Of a stretch of 64,000 nt of DNA, positions 45,147-53,725 are shown one piece after another (within the stretch, counting starts at the first letter, position 1; the number at the start of each line of letters is the position of its first letter). The position numbers were made by a program, and so were the translations under genes. Source of the stretch: an uncultured Succinivibrio sp. (lineage in GTDB: Bacteria; Pseudomonadota; Gammaproteobacteria; Enterobacterales; Succinivibrionaceae); the NCBI GenBank assembly GCA_902785325.1, contig CACZXZ010000002.1, positions 1 to 64,000 on the forward strand. Reading direction: 5' to 3'. The notes beneath the pieces are model-generated. The model had not been told where the DNA came from. It saw only the letters and a list, made by a program, of their open reading frames with translations, and made no database searches.

Positions 45147-46178
45147 ATGCGCACAGATACTTTTCAATTACCTTCTAAAAAGTCAGTAAGAAAGGCTGGA
45201 ATCTCTCTTAGAGACGGTGTTGATGATGAAAAATCACGCAAAATAATCTCAGAGTGGAGAAGTGCTCATTCCTATCCAATTAATACTATTCAGGCATTGA
45301 TAAGAAAAAAAATCCGTGAAGGTAAATTTTCATCAACGTTAATTGCACAGAGATTAAAACGTTTAGTGTCCATTCAGACTAAGCTTCAGCGCTTTTCTGA
45401 TATGTGTCTTGATAGAATGCAAGATCTTGGTGGTATTAGAGTAATTTTTCCTGACATGGTAGATTTGCGCAGATTTTATTCTTTATTGCAAAGATCTAAC
45501 GTAAAACATCAGTTTGTAGAGCCTCCTCATGATTATATAGCTTGTCCTAAAAAGGATGGCTATAGATCCTTTCATCAAGTAATTAAGTATGAAAGTAAAA
45601 GATTTCCAAATTTAAATGGATTATGTATTGAACTGCAACTTAGAACAAAATTACAGCATGCTTGGGCCACTGCTGTGGAGACATTAGGAATTATCGAGAA
45701 CACTTCCTTTAAGACTGGTTGTGGCAGCGAAGCGTATAAACGTTTTTTCAAATTATGTAGCGCTTTGTTTTCTATAGAAGAGAAAGAGCCAATTTTAGAA
45801 GAATATAGAAACTTTGATAAAGAAACAATTGTCAATGAGTTTAAAAGTTTAGATGCAAAACTAAATGTTCTATCTAAATTAGACAACATAGTTGTAGCTT
45901 CAAAAAATATTGAAGGTAATACTAAATTTGAAAAAGGTGGATATCAAGTTTTAGTCACTGATGCTCAGCAAAAAGTAGTCTCATTAGTGCAATTTACTAA
46001 AAATCAATTAAACGAAGCTCAACTTTACTATTCAGCTCAAGAGCGTGAAACAAAAGACCAATCTGAAAAATCTGTTGTAATGATAAGTGTTAGTTCATTA
46101 CATGACTTAAAACAAGCCTATCCAAATTATTTTTTGGATACTAAATATTTTTTAGAAAAGTTAAAAAAGTACAGGTAG
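45147..46178 (+). CDS. Solitary RelA/SpoT-domain nucleotidyltransferase
   Basis: 343 aa. Residues about 40-190 match the RelA/SpoT (p)ppGpp synthetase fold: IAQRLKRLVSIQTKL, MQDLGGIRVIF, DYIACPKKDGYRSFH (129-143) and CIELQLRTKLQHAW (160-173, with the catalytic Glu162). There is no HD hydrolase, TGS or ACT domain. The C-terminal 150 residues are of unknown fold. Length is greater than small alarmone synthetases (200-250 aa). It could make an alarmone, or be a toxic member (toxSAS) that pyrophosphorylates tRNA or adenosine nucleotides; no antitoxin-like partner is adjacent. An AAGGA ribosome site precedes the ATG. Confidence 0.8.
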   Translation: MRTDTFQLPSKKSVRKAGISLRDGVDDEKSRKIISEWRSAHSYPINTIQALIRKKIREGKFSSTLIAQRLKRLVSIQTKLQRFSDMCLDRMQDLGGIRVIFPDMVDLRRFYSLLQRSNVKHQFVEPPHDYIACPKKDGYRSFHQVIKYESKRFPNLNGLCIELQLRTKLQHAWATAVETLGIIENTSFKTGCGSEAYKRFFKLCSALFSIEEKEPILEEYRNFDKETIVNEFKSLDAKLNVLSKLDNIVVASKNIEGNTKFEKGGYQVLVTDAQQKVVSLVQFTKNQLNEAQLYYSAQERETKDQSEKSVVMISVSSLHDLKQAYPNYFLDTKYFLEKLKKYR

Positions 46179-46203
46179 GATAAGCTCTCTAAGAGAGCTT
46201 ATC
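46179..46203. terminator. Terminator between convergent genes
   Basis: Near-perfect inverted repeat GATAAGCTCTCT / AGAGAGCTTATC between the RelA/SpoT-domain gene (plus) and a membrane protein gene (minus). T tracts are short on both sides. Confidence 0.65.
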
Positions 46204-46216
46204 TGTGCAAGTATTC

Positions 46217-47002
46217 CTAATCTTTAAAACAAATCTTGTTTTGAAATCCTAGTGCTGTATAGGTAAATAAACCTAAGGCATAGGTTATGATATGAACTAT
46301 GTAAACTCTTATGATGATAAAGAGAATACTTGGGTTAAAGATATCCTGTCCTAGAATATAACCTTGCAGGTAAATTAGCTTTAATCTTGCGTAATACATT
46401 TCAAGCAGAGCAAAAATAAAGACTACAGCTACTGTAAAAAGTAAATATACAGGAAGATTCTTAACCATTGCCAAAAACACTAGCTTAAGACTAGTTTTCA
46501 AATCTGGACTAATCAAAGCGTTTGCTTTTGCACTTGCTTTAAGATAGCAAATTCCATTGATTACAATAAAAAGTACTAAGGTAAAAATTCCTAGAGCTGA
46601 CAACAATAAAGTAAGGTTGTGACTATAGGTTAGTTGCTCTTTAGTACCTAATTGTAAAACACCACTTTGCTTTGCAATTTCCTCATATTCTTGCAGGTAA
46701 ATACTTAACTTATAGCCTACAAATTTTAAGGCTGCATACATAAGTGCAAGATACATAAGCTCTGTTGCTATTACAGTTTTTAAATCAAAGCTATTTGTAA
46801 GTCCCTTATTAAACTTAAAGAATTTGCCTTGTTGATTGGTAAAAACGTGGTAATAGATAAAAGCTACTACAGGTGGGATAAATAAGGCTAGTGGCACAAG
46901 AATAATCGCAAGAATAGGTTGAATAGCACCTTTTGCAATGCTCAAAAAAATGCCGCTGGCATTTACCTTCTGACAGCGGACATTTAACATACAATTTGTC
47001 AT
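46217..47002 (-). CDS. Membrane protein of unknown function
   Basis: 261 aa from ATG 47002 (an in-frame TTG two codons earlier is possible). About five helices: near residues 25-45, 68-88, 115-140, 160-190, and 215-240. Hydrophilic loops are short. It begins only 12 bases after the YidE-type carrier stop, so it is probably cotranscribed with it and perhaps part of the same function. No family recognised. Confidence 0.65.
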   Translation of the reverse strand: MTNCMLNVRCQKVNASGIFLSIAKGAIQPILAIILVPLALFIPPVVAFIYYHVFTNQQGKFFKFNKGLTNSFDLKTVIATELMYLALMYAALKFVGYKLSIYLQEYEEIAKQSGVLQLGTKEQLTYSHNLTLLLSALGIFTLVLFIVINGICYLKASAKANALISPDLKTSLKLVFLAMVKNLPVYLLFTVAVVFIFALLEMYYARLKLIYLQGYILGQDIFNPSILFIIIRVYIVHIITYALGLFTYTALGFQNKICFKD

Positions 47003-47014
47003 AAACAAATCTTT

Positions 47015-48748
47015 TTAGAATGCAGATGAAACAATAATTAACATGATCTGTGGTGACAGAATTCTTAAGAACATCACAAATGGATATACGGTTGCATAAC
47101 CAATTGATGAAGCTTCTGCATCCTTGTACATGTTGTTTGCATATGCTAAAGCTGGAGGATCAGTGCAAGCACCAGCTAACACACCTGATAGAACTAGGTA
47201 GTTAACCTTAAATACTTTATAGCCCACAAAGCCTACGATTAGTAGTGGGATGATAGAAATTAAGGTTGCCCAAGCCATCCAGTGTAAACCTAAACCGTGG
47301 GTTAATTCTTCCCAGAAGCCATTAGCACCAGCATTGATACCAACGATGGTTAAGAATAGGGTAATACCAATCTCTTTAAAGGCTGATAAAGCTGCAGATG
47401 GTAATCTCCAGTGGATTCTGTTGAAGGTGATGGTATCACCAAAACGAGCTAATAAAATTGCTACAACTAAGGTACCACCGATAACACCTAACTTCATAGG
47501 TGCAGGAACACCTGGTAGTGGAATAGGAATAGACCCTAATAACATACCTAAGAATAGACCGATAAAGATAGGCATCATTGCAACGTGATTCATAGTTGCA
47601 GAGGAGTTACCAACAACTTTACCTGCCTTTTTGATGTTCTCAACAGTACCGATTACGTTTAATTCATCACCTAAAGCTAAACGTAAGTTCTTAGTTGGCA
47701 TGAATTGAACACCTGATCTGATAACACGTGAGATCACTAAACCAAATTGTGATTCTAAGTCTAAATCACCTAAGGTGCGACCCATTACATTGTTATTAGT
47801 AATGATCAAGTGACGAACAGAAATGGTTGAACCGTGGGTGGTTAAAACATCCTTAGTCTCGGTACCAACAGCCATAGAAGCTTTGGATACGTATTTAGCA
47901 CCACCAACTAAGTGTAGTAAGTCACCCTTTTGTAATACTAAATCTTTAGCTGGAACTGACAATTCACCATTACGCTTGATACGAGAACAAATTACAGTAC
48001 CATCTTGAATGCATGGAATATCAGCAATGGTCTTGCCAATGAAGTCTGAGTTTTGAACCTCAACGTTAGATACGATAGGCTCGTCAACACCCTTGCTCTT
48101 GCTTTGTGCGTAGTCATTACCTGCTGCATCAATACTTACTTTGAATACTGAGCGAATTAAAATCATGGTAATTAAAATTGCACAAACACCAAATGGGTAA
48201 GCAACAGCGTAAGCCTTTGGAACTTTAGCAGCGTCGAAGCCTAAAGCTAGAGGATCTTGACCTGCTTGAGCAAAAGCCTGAGCTAAATCAGAAACCATAA
48301 TGGTACCAGCAGATAGAGCTGGGGTATTGGTGATAGCACCAGAGTACATACCAACCATAGCATCAGGAGTTACGATACCGCAGTAGAATAGAGCTAAAGC
48401 GATGCAGCAACCTAGCACAATAATTGAAATTGCTAAAGTTAATAGCTTAAGACCGCTACCACGTAAAGCTGCAAAGAAGCTTGGACCTACTTGAATACCA
48501 ATACCATAAACGAACAACATTAGACCGAATTCTTGTAAGAAGTGAAGAATGCTAGCCTCAGCTGTTAGTCCTGTTTGGGTGTGTAATTCAAAACCAAAAT
48601 AAGCGTTTGCAATGTGACCGACTAAAATACCGGAGAAAAGCACGCCACCAATTCCTAGTCCGACGCCTTTATACTTTAATTGTCCTAGGGCAATACCAAG
48701 CACAGCGCCAACTGAAATATAAATAATTAACAGGGCAAGTGATGACAT
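47015..48748 (-). CDS. YidE/AspT-family transporter with two TrkA-C domains
   Basis: 577 aa. Two membrane halves (about 1-200 and 390-577), each carrying the YidE/YbjL/AspT duplication, flank two RCK/TrkA-C domains (about 215-300 and 305-385, ending LRLALGDELNVIG). Motifs: FVYGIGIQVGPSFFAALRGSG, SGAITNTPALSAG and, in the second half, SGVLAGACTDPPALAYAN. The aspartate:alanine exchanger family includes AspT and the succinate exporter SucE. A dicarboxylate exporter would fit a succinate producer, but the substrate is inference. The gene follows the terminator of the large TerB-C protein gene. Confidence 0.88.
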   Translation of the reverse strand: MSSLALLIIYISVGAVLGIALGQLKYKGVGLGIGGVLFSGILVGHIANAYFGFELHTQTGLTAEASILHFLQEFGLMLFVYGIGIQVGPSFFAALRGSGLKLLTLAISIIVLGCCIALALFYCGIVTPDAMVGMYSGAITNTPALSAGTIMVSDLAQAFAQAGQDPLALGFDAAKVPKAYAVAYPFGVCAILITMILIRSVFKVSIDAAGNDYAQSKSKGVDEPIVSNVEVQNSDFIGKTIADIPCIQDGTVICSRIKRNGELSVPAKDLVLQKGDLLHLVGGAKYVSKASMAVGTETKDVLTTHGSTISVRHLIITNNNVMGRTLGDLDLESQFGLVISRVIRSGVQFMPTKNLRLALGDELNVIGTVENIKKAGKVVGNSSATMNHVAMMPIFIGLFLGMLLGSIPIPLPGVPAPMKLGVIGGTLVVAILLARFGDTITFNRIHWRLPSAALSAFKEIGITLFLTIVGINAGANGFWEELTHGLGLHWMAWATLISIIPLLIVGFVGYKVFKVNYLVLSGVLAGACTDPPALAYANNMYKDAEASSIGYATVYPFVMFLRILSPQIMLIIVSSAF

Positions 48749-48780
48749 TTAATTAAATTTCCAATTTGGATTAAGGGATT

Positions 48781-48816
48781 AAAAAGAATTTTGTCAAAGT
48801 GGTCTTTGACAAAATT
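48781..48816 (-). terminator. Terminator of the TerB-C protein gene
   Basis: Perfect 13-base stem AATTTTGTCAAAG / CTTTGACAAAATT (48787-48799 with 48804-48816). On the minus strand it is followed by CTTTTTAATC. Confidence 0.85.
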
Positions 48817-48866
48817 TGTGGTATTGTATCACAATCTTAGAAGATTTCTTAAGATAAAAATATCGC

Positions 48867-51800
48867 CTAGAGTTTCTCTAAAATTTCAGTTGTAAGGTAA
48901 ACGCAATTTTCTTCATAACTTACATCTAAAATTGGAGCATCAAAGTTCTCATAAGCCCAATCATTAACTTCCTCAATAGCAGCATCTTGTGACATGAATT
49001 TCATGCTCTTGCATAGACCTGCAAACTCATTTAAATCCATGATTTCACTGTTTTGAGCCTTGATAGCTTGAAGCAGTTTTTGTGAGTTTTCAGATGGATA
49101 TTCAATACCGTTTTGAGAATTACTTTCTGTTGAAGTATCATCCTCTAAATGATCTTTTTGCGTTTCATTTTTGTTTAAGTCTTGAGCATCTAAATTTGGA
49201 TCTTCTTCAACAATACCATTTTCATCTTCTCTTAATTGAGAGATAAAACTTTGAATTTCACTAGATTCTTTAAGCTTACTTTCAATTAAGCTAGTATCAA
49301 GCTTTTCTACATTAAACTGAACTGGCTTAAAGAAAGAATGTTGAGTGCTAGTTTGTCTTTCTTGTCTTGAAGTATTTGTGGCGCTATTTTGATTTAAAGT
49401 ACTCTTATAGATCTCTTCTTTTTGATCTTCTATATCCTGTTGTCCTTTAAGATAGGACAATGCCTTATTAAAGGTTCTTGATAGGTAGCTTGAAACCGCA
49501 CTTTTTTCTATTTCGCTATAAGCAAGTTTAACTAAGTAATCTAAGGTTAATTTATATACTTCAGGGAATTTATGCTGATTTTTATAAATACCAAGATAAA
49601 AACTCTTAGTTAAAGAGGTTATATGCTTACTTATCTCATTGAAGTTTTCTAAAAACTTGATAACAAAAGATTGTTCTGTTTCATCAAGCTCCATTAGTGA
49701 TGGAAGAATTAACCAGCGACGGCTAAGGGGAGCATTAACCCTAAAAATAAGTTGGGATAGCTGTGCAGCTTTAAGCTTATTGATAAAGTCGGTGGTAAAT
49801 TTCTTCTCATCTAAAGTTGAATTTATAACTTTTTTTAACGGAAAAAGCTTAGATTGAGAGGTAACAGATTCTATTCTTAGAGGAACTGTGATTAAACCAA
49901 TTTTAGTAAGAGCTTCTTCAACAAATGGAAGTTGCTTATTTTCTATATGGCAATTGCATTTATTAGATAACTTTAATGCATCTGTAAACACAAAATTAGA
50001 CAAGTTATGTTTTAAGGTAGTACCTAATGACTTATCAATATTTCTGGTAAGTATTCTTGCAATAGTGTTATCTTGTTGATAGTCACAATTGTATAAAAAT
50101 CTTAATATAGCTCTATCAGGGGCAAAATAGTTAAGTAACTTGGTTGTAAAGTTACTAGTTAATTCAATATGATTGTGAGTAAATAAGTCAAGGGTGATTT
50201 TATCTAGCAAAGGACCAAAAAACACACAAGAAGAGATTGCACTTGCTACAGCATAATTAGTTTTATTTCGACTTATAATTTTAGTTGTAAGGTTGTAGCC
50301 TTTTTTTATAGCAGAAGCATCATTGTAATTAGCATTGATATTCCAACTTTGCTCGCTTGTAATACTACCATTTTCTAGAGCTTCTTCATTGCCATAATTT
50401 TTTATACAAATAAATTCATGACAATTATCTTTAGTAATTCGCGTTTTGAGTCTGTCTAATAAGAAGTCAATAAAATAGTGAGTGTTACATTTTCCTGATA
50501 AATTGCTATGAAAGCTTAAATTTCTGTTATCAATGTTATTGATTATAAATAAATCAAAAAGTTCTTTAGCATATTCATAATAATCACTTAAAGATTTTTT
50601 GCGACCACTGTTTAGTAAGATCTGCAAACATAAATATGTTAATTGAGGAAAATAAAACAAGGCTAACTTTATCATTGGTGGTAAGGTTAGCTTATCACTA
50701 CGTTTGATACACAACTCAAAGAGCGCAAAACTAAAGCCTACATAAAAGAGTAGGTAAATGTTTTTGCTCTTTATAAATTCTTGATATGCTGCGTTAATGC
50801 ATTGATTATCAAGAGTTTTATCGTAATCTACAAAGAGTTTATACAGAGTTAGTCTTGCAAAAAAGTTAAACTCTTTAATATCAGAGACGACATTCCATCT
50901 TGTGTTATTAGTAGTAATGTAACTTTTTATAATATTTTTGATTTGATTTTCAATGGCTTTATCTGGAGCATCAAGATCAGATACAACCATTAAAAAAGGG
51001 AAGACATAGGAAAGTTGCTCATTATCTGTGACTAAAAATTCATAGTTAATGCCAAAATTTGGATCATTAACCATAACTAGCTTAGTATTGTTCTTATTCA
51101 TAAAAGTTTGTTTGTTTAAACTATACTTAGCGTGAATTTTTAAGATGTTGTAACACAGTGAGTTTTCTTTAAAGGGGGAAAAACACAAGAGTTTATCTAT
51201 ATCAATAGCTTGTCCGTCTGGCTTTATTTTAAATAGACAATGCCTTACTTTTTCAGCCATTTCCATTTCTTTTGAAAAAGGGGCTATTCCTGCATTTTTA
51301 AGATCAGTAAAGTCTTCATCATTAGTAATGGAAGTTTGCTTCTTTTGGATAGCTCCAAGTTTTTTATATTCAGCTTCTAAAATTGAAAGATCAGGATAAT
51401 CCTGGGAGAAAGCAATTAAGTAACTTCTGTTTGCAGCAAGATAAGCTAAATAAGAGCTAACTCTTTTTTGTTGTTCGTCATTTAGTCTTTTAAAACAATA
51501 TTCAGGTTTAGCATAGTCACATTTGTAAGTTTGATGTTCACAGGCAAAGGTATAACAAGTTCTTAAGAAGTCTTGCCCCTCTTTAGGCATAACATTCTCG
51601 TAAATAATTTTATTTAGAGCTTCCTTTTGATGAACATCAATTTTGCAGTTACTACAAACAACACTTAATGACTCAAATACACGTAAGAGCACGTTATAGT
51701 TTGCAAGCTTTTCGTTCATCCTTGAGATGTGAATGCCATCTTTAGCTGTTACTTGTCTTTTTGACTTGATAAGCTCTCTTACATAAGAGCAATCCTCATC

Positions 51801-52115
51801 ATTATTAAGATCAGGCTTTTTAGTTACAAAAACCTCATCTTCAAAGAAAATATTTTTAGGAACAAAAGCAGGAACTAGCTTTAAACCAAATTTTTCAAGA
51901 AAGGTATTGATAAGTACATAGTTTTTTTGTGGCTCATCAGTAAAACTCTGATTAGTGTACTCAAAGGATAATTTTTGACAAAGTTCATTGATAGTTAGGC
52001 ACACAAATCTACTAGAATTGACAGCTTTTTTTAAATTCTCAATTTGTGATAATAAAGATGAGCTTAAATCATTGAGCCTATCAAGGTAATATTGGGCATC
52101 TTTTACTAAAGCCAT
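48867..52115 (-). CDS. Large protein with TerB-C-like C-terminal domain, unknown function
   Basis: 1082 aa from ATG 52115; an in-frame TTG at 52124 is possible. The C-terminal 140 residues match TerB-C: IESKLKESSEIQSFISQL, then an acidic spacer, SEIMDLNEFAGLCKSMKFM, and the diagnostic end AIEEVNDWAYENFDAP. The rest is mostly helical. It has cysteine-rich bits (VCSNCKID, CDYAKPEYC) and no ATPase or nuclease motif. A low-complexity acidic linker (about 930-1000) joins the body to the tail. TerB-N/TerB-C proteins are linked to tellurite/stress and phage-response networks, usually with a helicase or ATPase, which is not seen here. Upstream on the same strand lies a GH84 gene. Domain call from motif memory. 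Confidence 0.7.
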   Translation of the reverse strand: MALVKDAQYYLDRLNDLSSSLLSQIENLKKAVNSSRFVCLTINELCQKLSFEYTNQSFTDEPQKNYVLINTFLEKFGLKLVPAFVPKNIFFEDEVFVTKKPDLNNDEDCSYVRELIKSKRQVTAKDGIHISRMNEKLANYNVLLRVFESLSVVCSNCKIDVHQKEALNKIIYENVMPKEGQDFLRTCYTFACEHQTYKCDYAKPEYCFKRLNDEQQKRVSSYLAYLAANRSYLIAFSQDYPDLSILEAEYKKLGAIQKKQTSITNDEDFTDLKNAGIAPFSKEMEMAEKVRHCLFKIKPDGQAIDIDKLLCFSPFKENSLCYNILKIHAKYSLNKQTFMNKNNTKLVMVNDPNFGINYEFLVTDNEQLSYVFPFLMVVSDLDAPDKAIENQIKNIIKSYITTNNTRWNVVSDIKEFNFFARLTLYKLFVDYDKTLDNQCINAAYQEFIKSKNIYLLFYVGFSFALFELCIKRSDKLTLPPMIKLALFYFPQLTYLCLQILLNSGRKKSLSDYYEYAKELFDLFIINNIDNRNLSFHSNLSGKCNTHYFIDFLLDRLKTRITKDNCHEFICIKNYGNEEALENGSITSEQSWNINANYNDASAIKKGYNLTTKIISRNKTNYAVASAISSCVFFGPLLDKITLDLFTHNHIELTSNFTTKLLNYFAPDRAILRFLYNCDYQQDNTIARILTRNIDKSLGTTLKHNLSNFVFTDALKLSNKCNCHIENKQLPFVEEALTKIGLITVPLRIESVTSQSKLFPLKKVINSTLDEKKFTTDFINKLKAAQLSQLIFRVNAPLSRRWLILPSLMELDETEQSFVIKFLENFNEISKHITSLTKSFYLGIYKNQHKFPEVYKLTLDYLVKLAYSEIEKSAVSSYLSRTFNKALSYLKGQQDIEDQKEEIYKSTLNQNSATNTSRQERQTSTQHSFFKPVQFNVEKLDTSLIESKLKESSEIQSFISQLREDENGIVEEDPNLDAQDLNKNETQKDHLEDDTSTESNSQNGIEYPSENSQKLLQAIKAQNSEIMDLNEFAGLCKSMKFMSQDAAIEEVNDWAYENFDAPILDVSYEENCVYLTTEILEKL

Positions 52116-52124
52116 ATCAAGCAA

Positions 52125-52444
52125 CCTTTTGAGTACTAAAAGTCTTAAGTTAAAATATCGTATAAACTTTTATATTTTAAGCTATTTTTGGCCTTAAAGA
52201 AGTCTAACCTTATCACCATTTGTGAAATAATAAGATCTATTGTCTCTATTAGATTTAGTTAACAGTGAATTTTTGCATAAAGTAAGGCGTAAATAACAGT
52301 TGCAATAAATATATAAATTATTTATAACATCTTCTAATCTTTAGAAAGGTGCACGGTGCCAGCAACTTTCTCAAGTTCTTTTATAAGCGCAATATTATCC
52401 AACTGTTACTCCTTATGTTTTTTCCTAAAGCTTCTGTCATGCTT
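52125..52444. other. Region between GH84 and TerB-C genes
   Basis: About 320 bases. It holds the small minus-strand ORF at 52334-52402 with an excellent ribosome site, then 210 AT-rich bases that must carry any separate promoter for the TerB-C gene. Nothing else is recognisable. Confidence 0.4.
52334..52402 (-). CDS. 22-aa ORF with strong ribosome site, possible gene remnant
   Basis: A TTG start is preceded by AGGAG at ideal spacing (minus-strand AGGAGTAACAGTTG). It encodes MDNIALIKELEKVAGTVHLS plus KD, then TAG. It begins 42 bases after the GH84 stop codon. The ribosome site is as good as any in the window, so it may be translated. It could be a small peptide, a leader, or the truncated start of a deleted gene of the GH84/TerB-C cluster. 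Confidence 0.35.
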   Translation of the reverse strand: MDNIALIKELEKVAGTVHLSKD

Positions 52445-53512
52445 TTAAGTAAGACAACTTGGATCGAACTTAAAGTAATCATTAAGGTAAGCTACAACTT
52501 CTCGTCTTGCAATTGTGTCAATGCTACTTAAGATTTTAAGTAAGTCTGCCTTTTTAGTATCCTCAAGTTTTGATTTACCTTCATCATTTAAGCTATCAAA
52601 ATACTTAACTAATAAAGCACTCTTACCTTCAAAAAGCTCATCTATAGCTTTTAGTCTTTCTTTTTCTATTTGAGCTAAATCTTGATGTTGATAAACTAAA
52701 CTTAAAGTTGCAGCTGCAATATAACTTAGTAAACACTCACACATTGGGTTTATAGCATGAGATTTTACAATGCCATCAAGGTTATCTCTGTTGTAAAAAG
52801 GTTTGGTAAAAAGCTTATCGCACAAATTTTTACCGTCATTTACAGGGTAGTTATCCCATAGAGTTACTTTTCTTTTAAAAAGTGAGTTTGTCTTTTGAAT
52901 ATCCTCTTTTGTAATCTCTTTTGATACCACCTTATTACCTGTCCAAAAGATCTCAATAGACTCATCTAAATCTTTGGTAATATCCTCAAAGTAGCAATCT
53001 GGTCTAGCACCAAAAATCTTTTCTAAGATAGGATCAAATGAATAGTAGGTTGGACAGAAGATTAAGCGTATTGCTTTATTCTTTTTTGAAATTCTCTGAT
53101 AAATAGTTCTGACAATTTGATTTTGTAGGTAACCTTCTTTTTTTGAATACAGTTTTATGTCATCAAATAAAATGGCGAGAATATCAATTTGAAGCTCGTC
53201 AATTAAGCAATCAATCTTATCCTGAAGGCAAGGCAACAAGTTATCTAGATCTTCAGTTATCTTAAGTGGGGAAAGACCAACTCCAAATTGAAGCTTGTGC
53301 TTTTGACAATGCTTTTTTATATCTTTTAAAAAGAGGAGTTCATCTTTGTTAAAAGGTCTTATCCAATTTTTTCTTAAACTATCGTCATTTTTAGGAGCAT
53401 AGATATAGTAGCTATAATCCTTTTTTGAAAGTAGAGAAATTAAAGTCTTACGAGACTGCGGTAAATAAGGCTTCCCGTAGAATCCTTCAATGACACCTAA
53501 GGTTGTTTCCAT
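52445..53512 (-). CDS. GH84-family beta-N-acetylglucosaminidase-like protein
   Basis: 355 aa. The family's barrel motifs are in order: LGVIEGFYGKPY (5-16), YYIYAPKNDD (35-44), LFDDIK with the catalytic Asp117-Asp118 pair, IFWTGNKV (188-195) and LWDNYPVND (218-226). This is the substrate-assisted mechanism of O-GlcNAcase/NagJ enzymes. There is no signal peptide, so it should act inside the cell. It is the catalytic domain alone, without the N-terminal or carbohydrate-binding modules usual in secreted homologues. No clear ribosome site precedes the ATG. The TerB-C gene lies downstream on the same strand. Confidence 0.88.
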   Translation of the reverse strand: METTLGVIEGFYGKPYLPQSRKTLISLLSKKDYSYYIYAPKNDDSLRKNWIRPFNKDELLFLKDIKKHCQKHKLQFGVGLSPLKITEDLDNLLPCLQDKIDCLIDELQIDILAILFDDIKLYSKKEGYLQNQIVRTIYQRISKKNKAIRLIFCPTYYSFDPILEKIFGARPDCYFEDITKDLDESIEIFWTGNKVVSKEITKEDIQKTNSLFKRKVTLWDNYPVNDGKNLCDKLFTKPFYNRDNLDGIVKSHAINPMCECLLSYIAAATLSLVYQHQDLAQIEKERLKAIDELFEGKSALLVKYFDSLNDEGKSKLEDTKKADLLKILSSIDTIARREVVAYLNDYFKFDPSCLT

Positions 53513-53725
53513 AGCATTTTTCTTAGTGTAATCAAAATTGACTGTTTAAAAATGTCGACAAGCTAACACTTTAAACGCAAGCAAAATAAATCAAACATTG
53601 ATATAAAGTTTACATATAAGTATAATAGCAAAGTTTGTTAAGACGAACGGCACAGTTTTAATTTACTTTGCTACGTCGATTATATTTTGTTAATTACTGC
53701 AACCTAAAAGATATAGAGGACAAAG

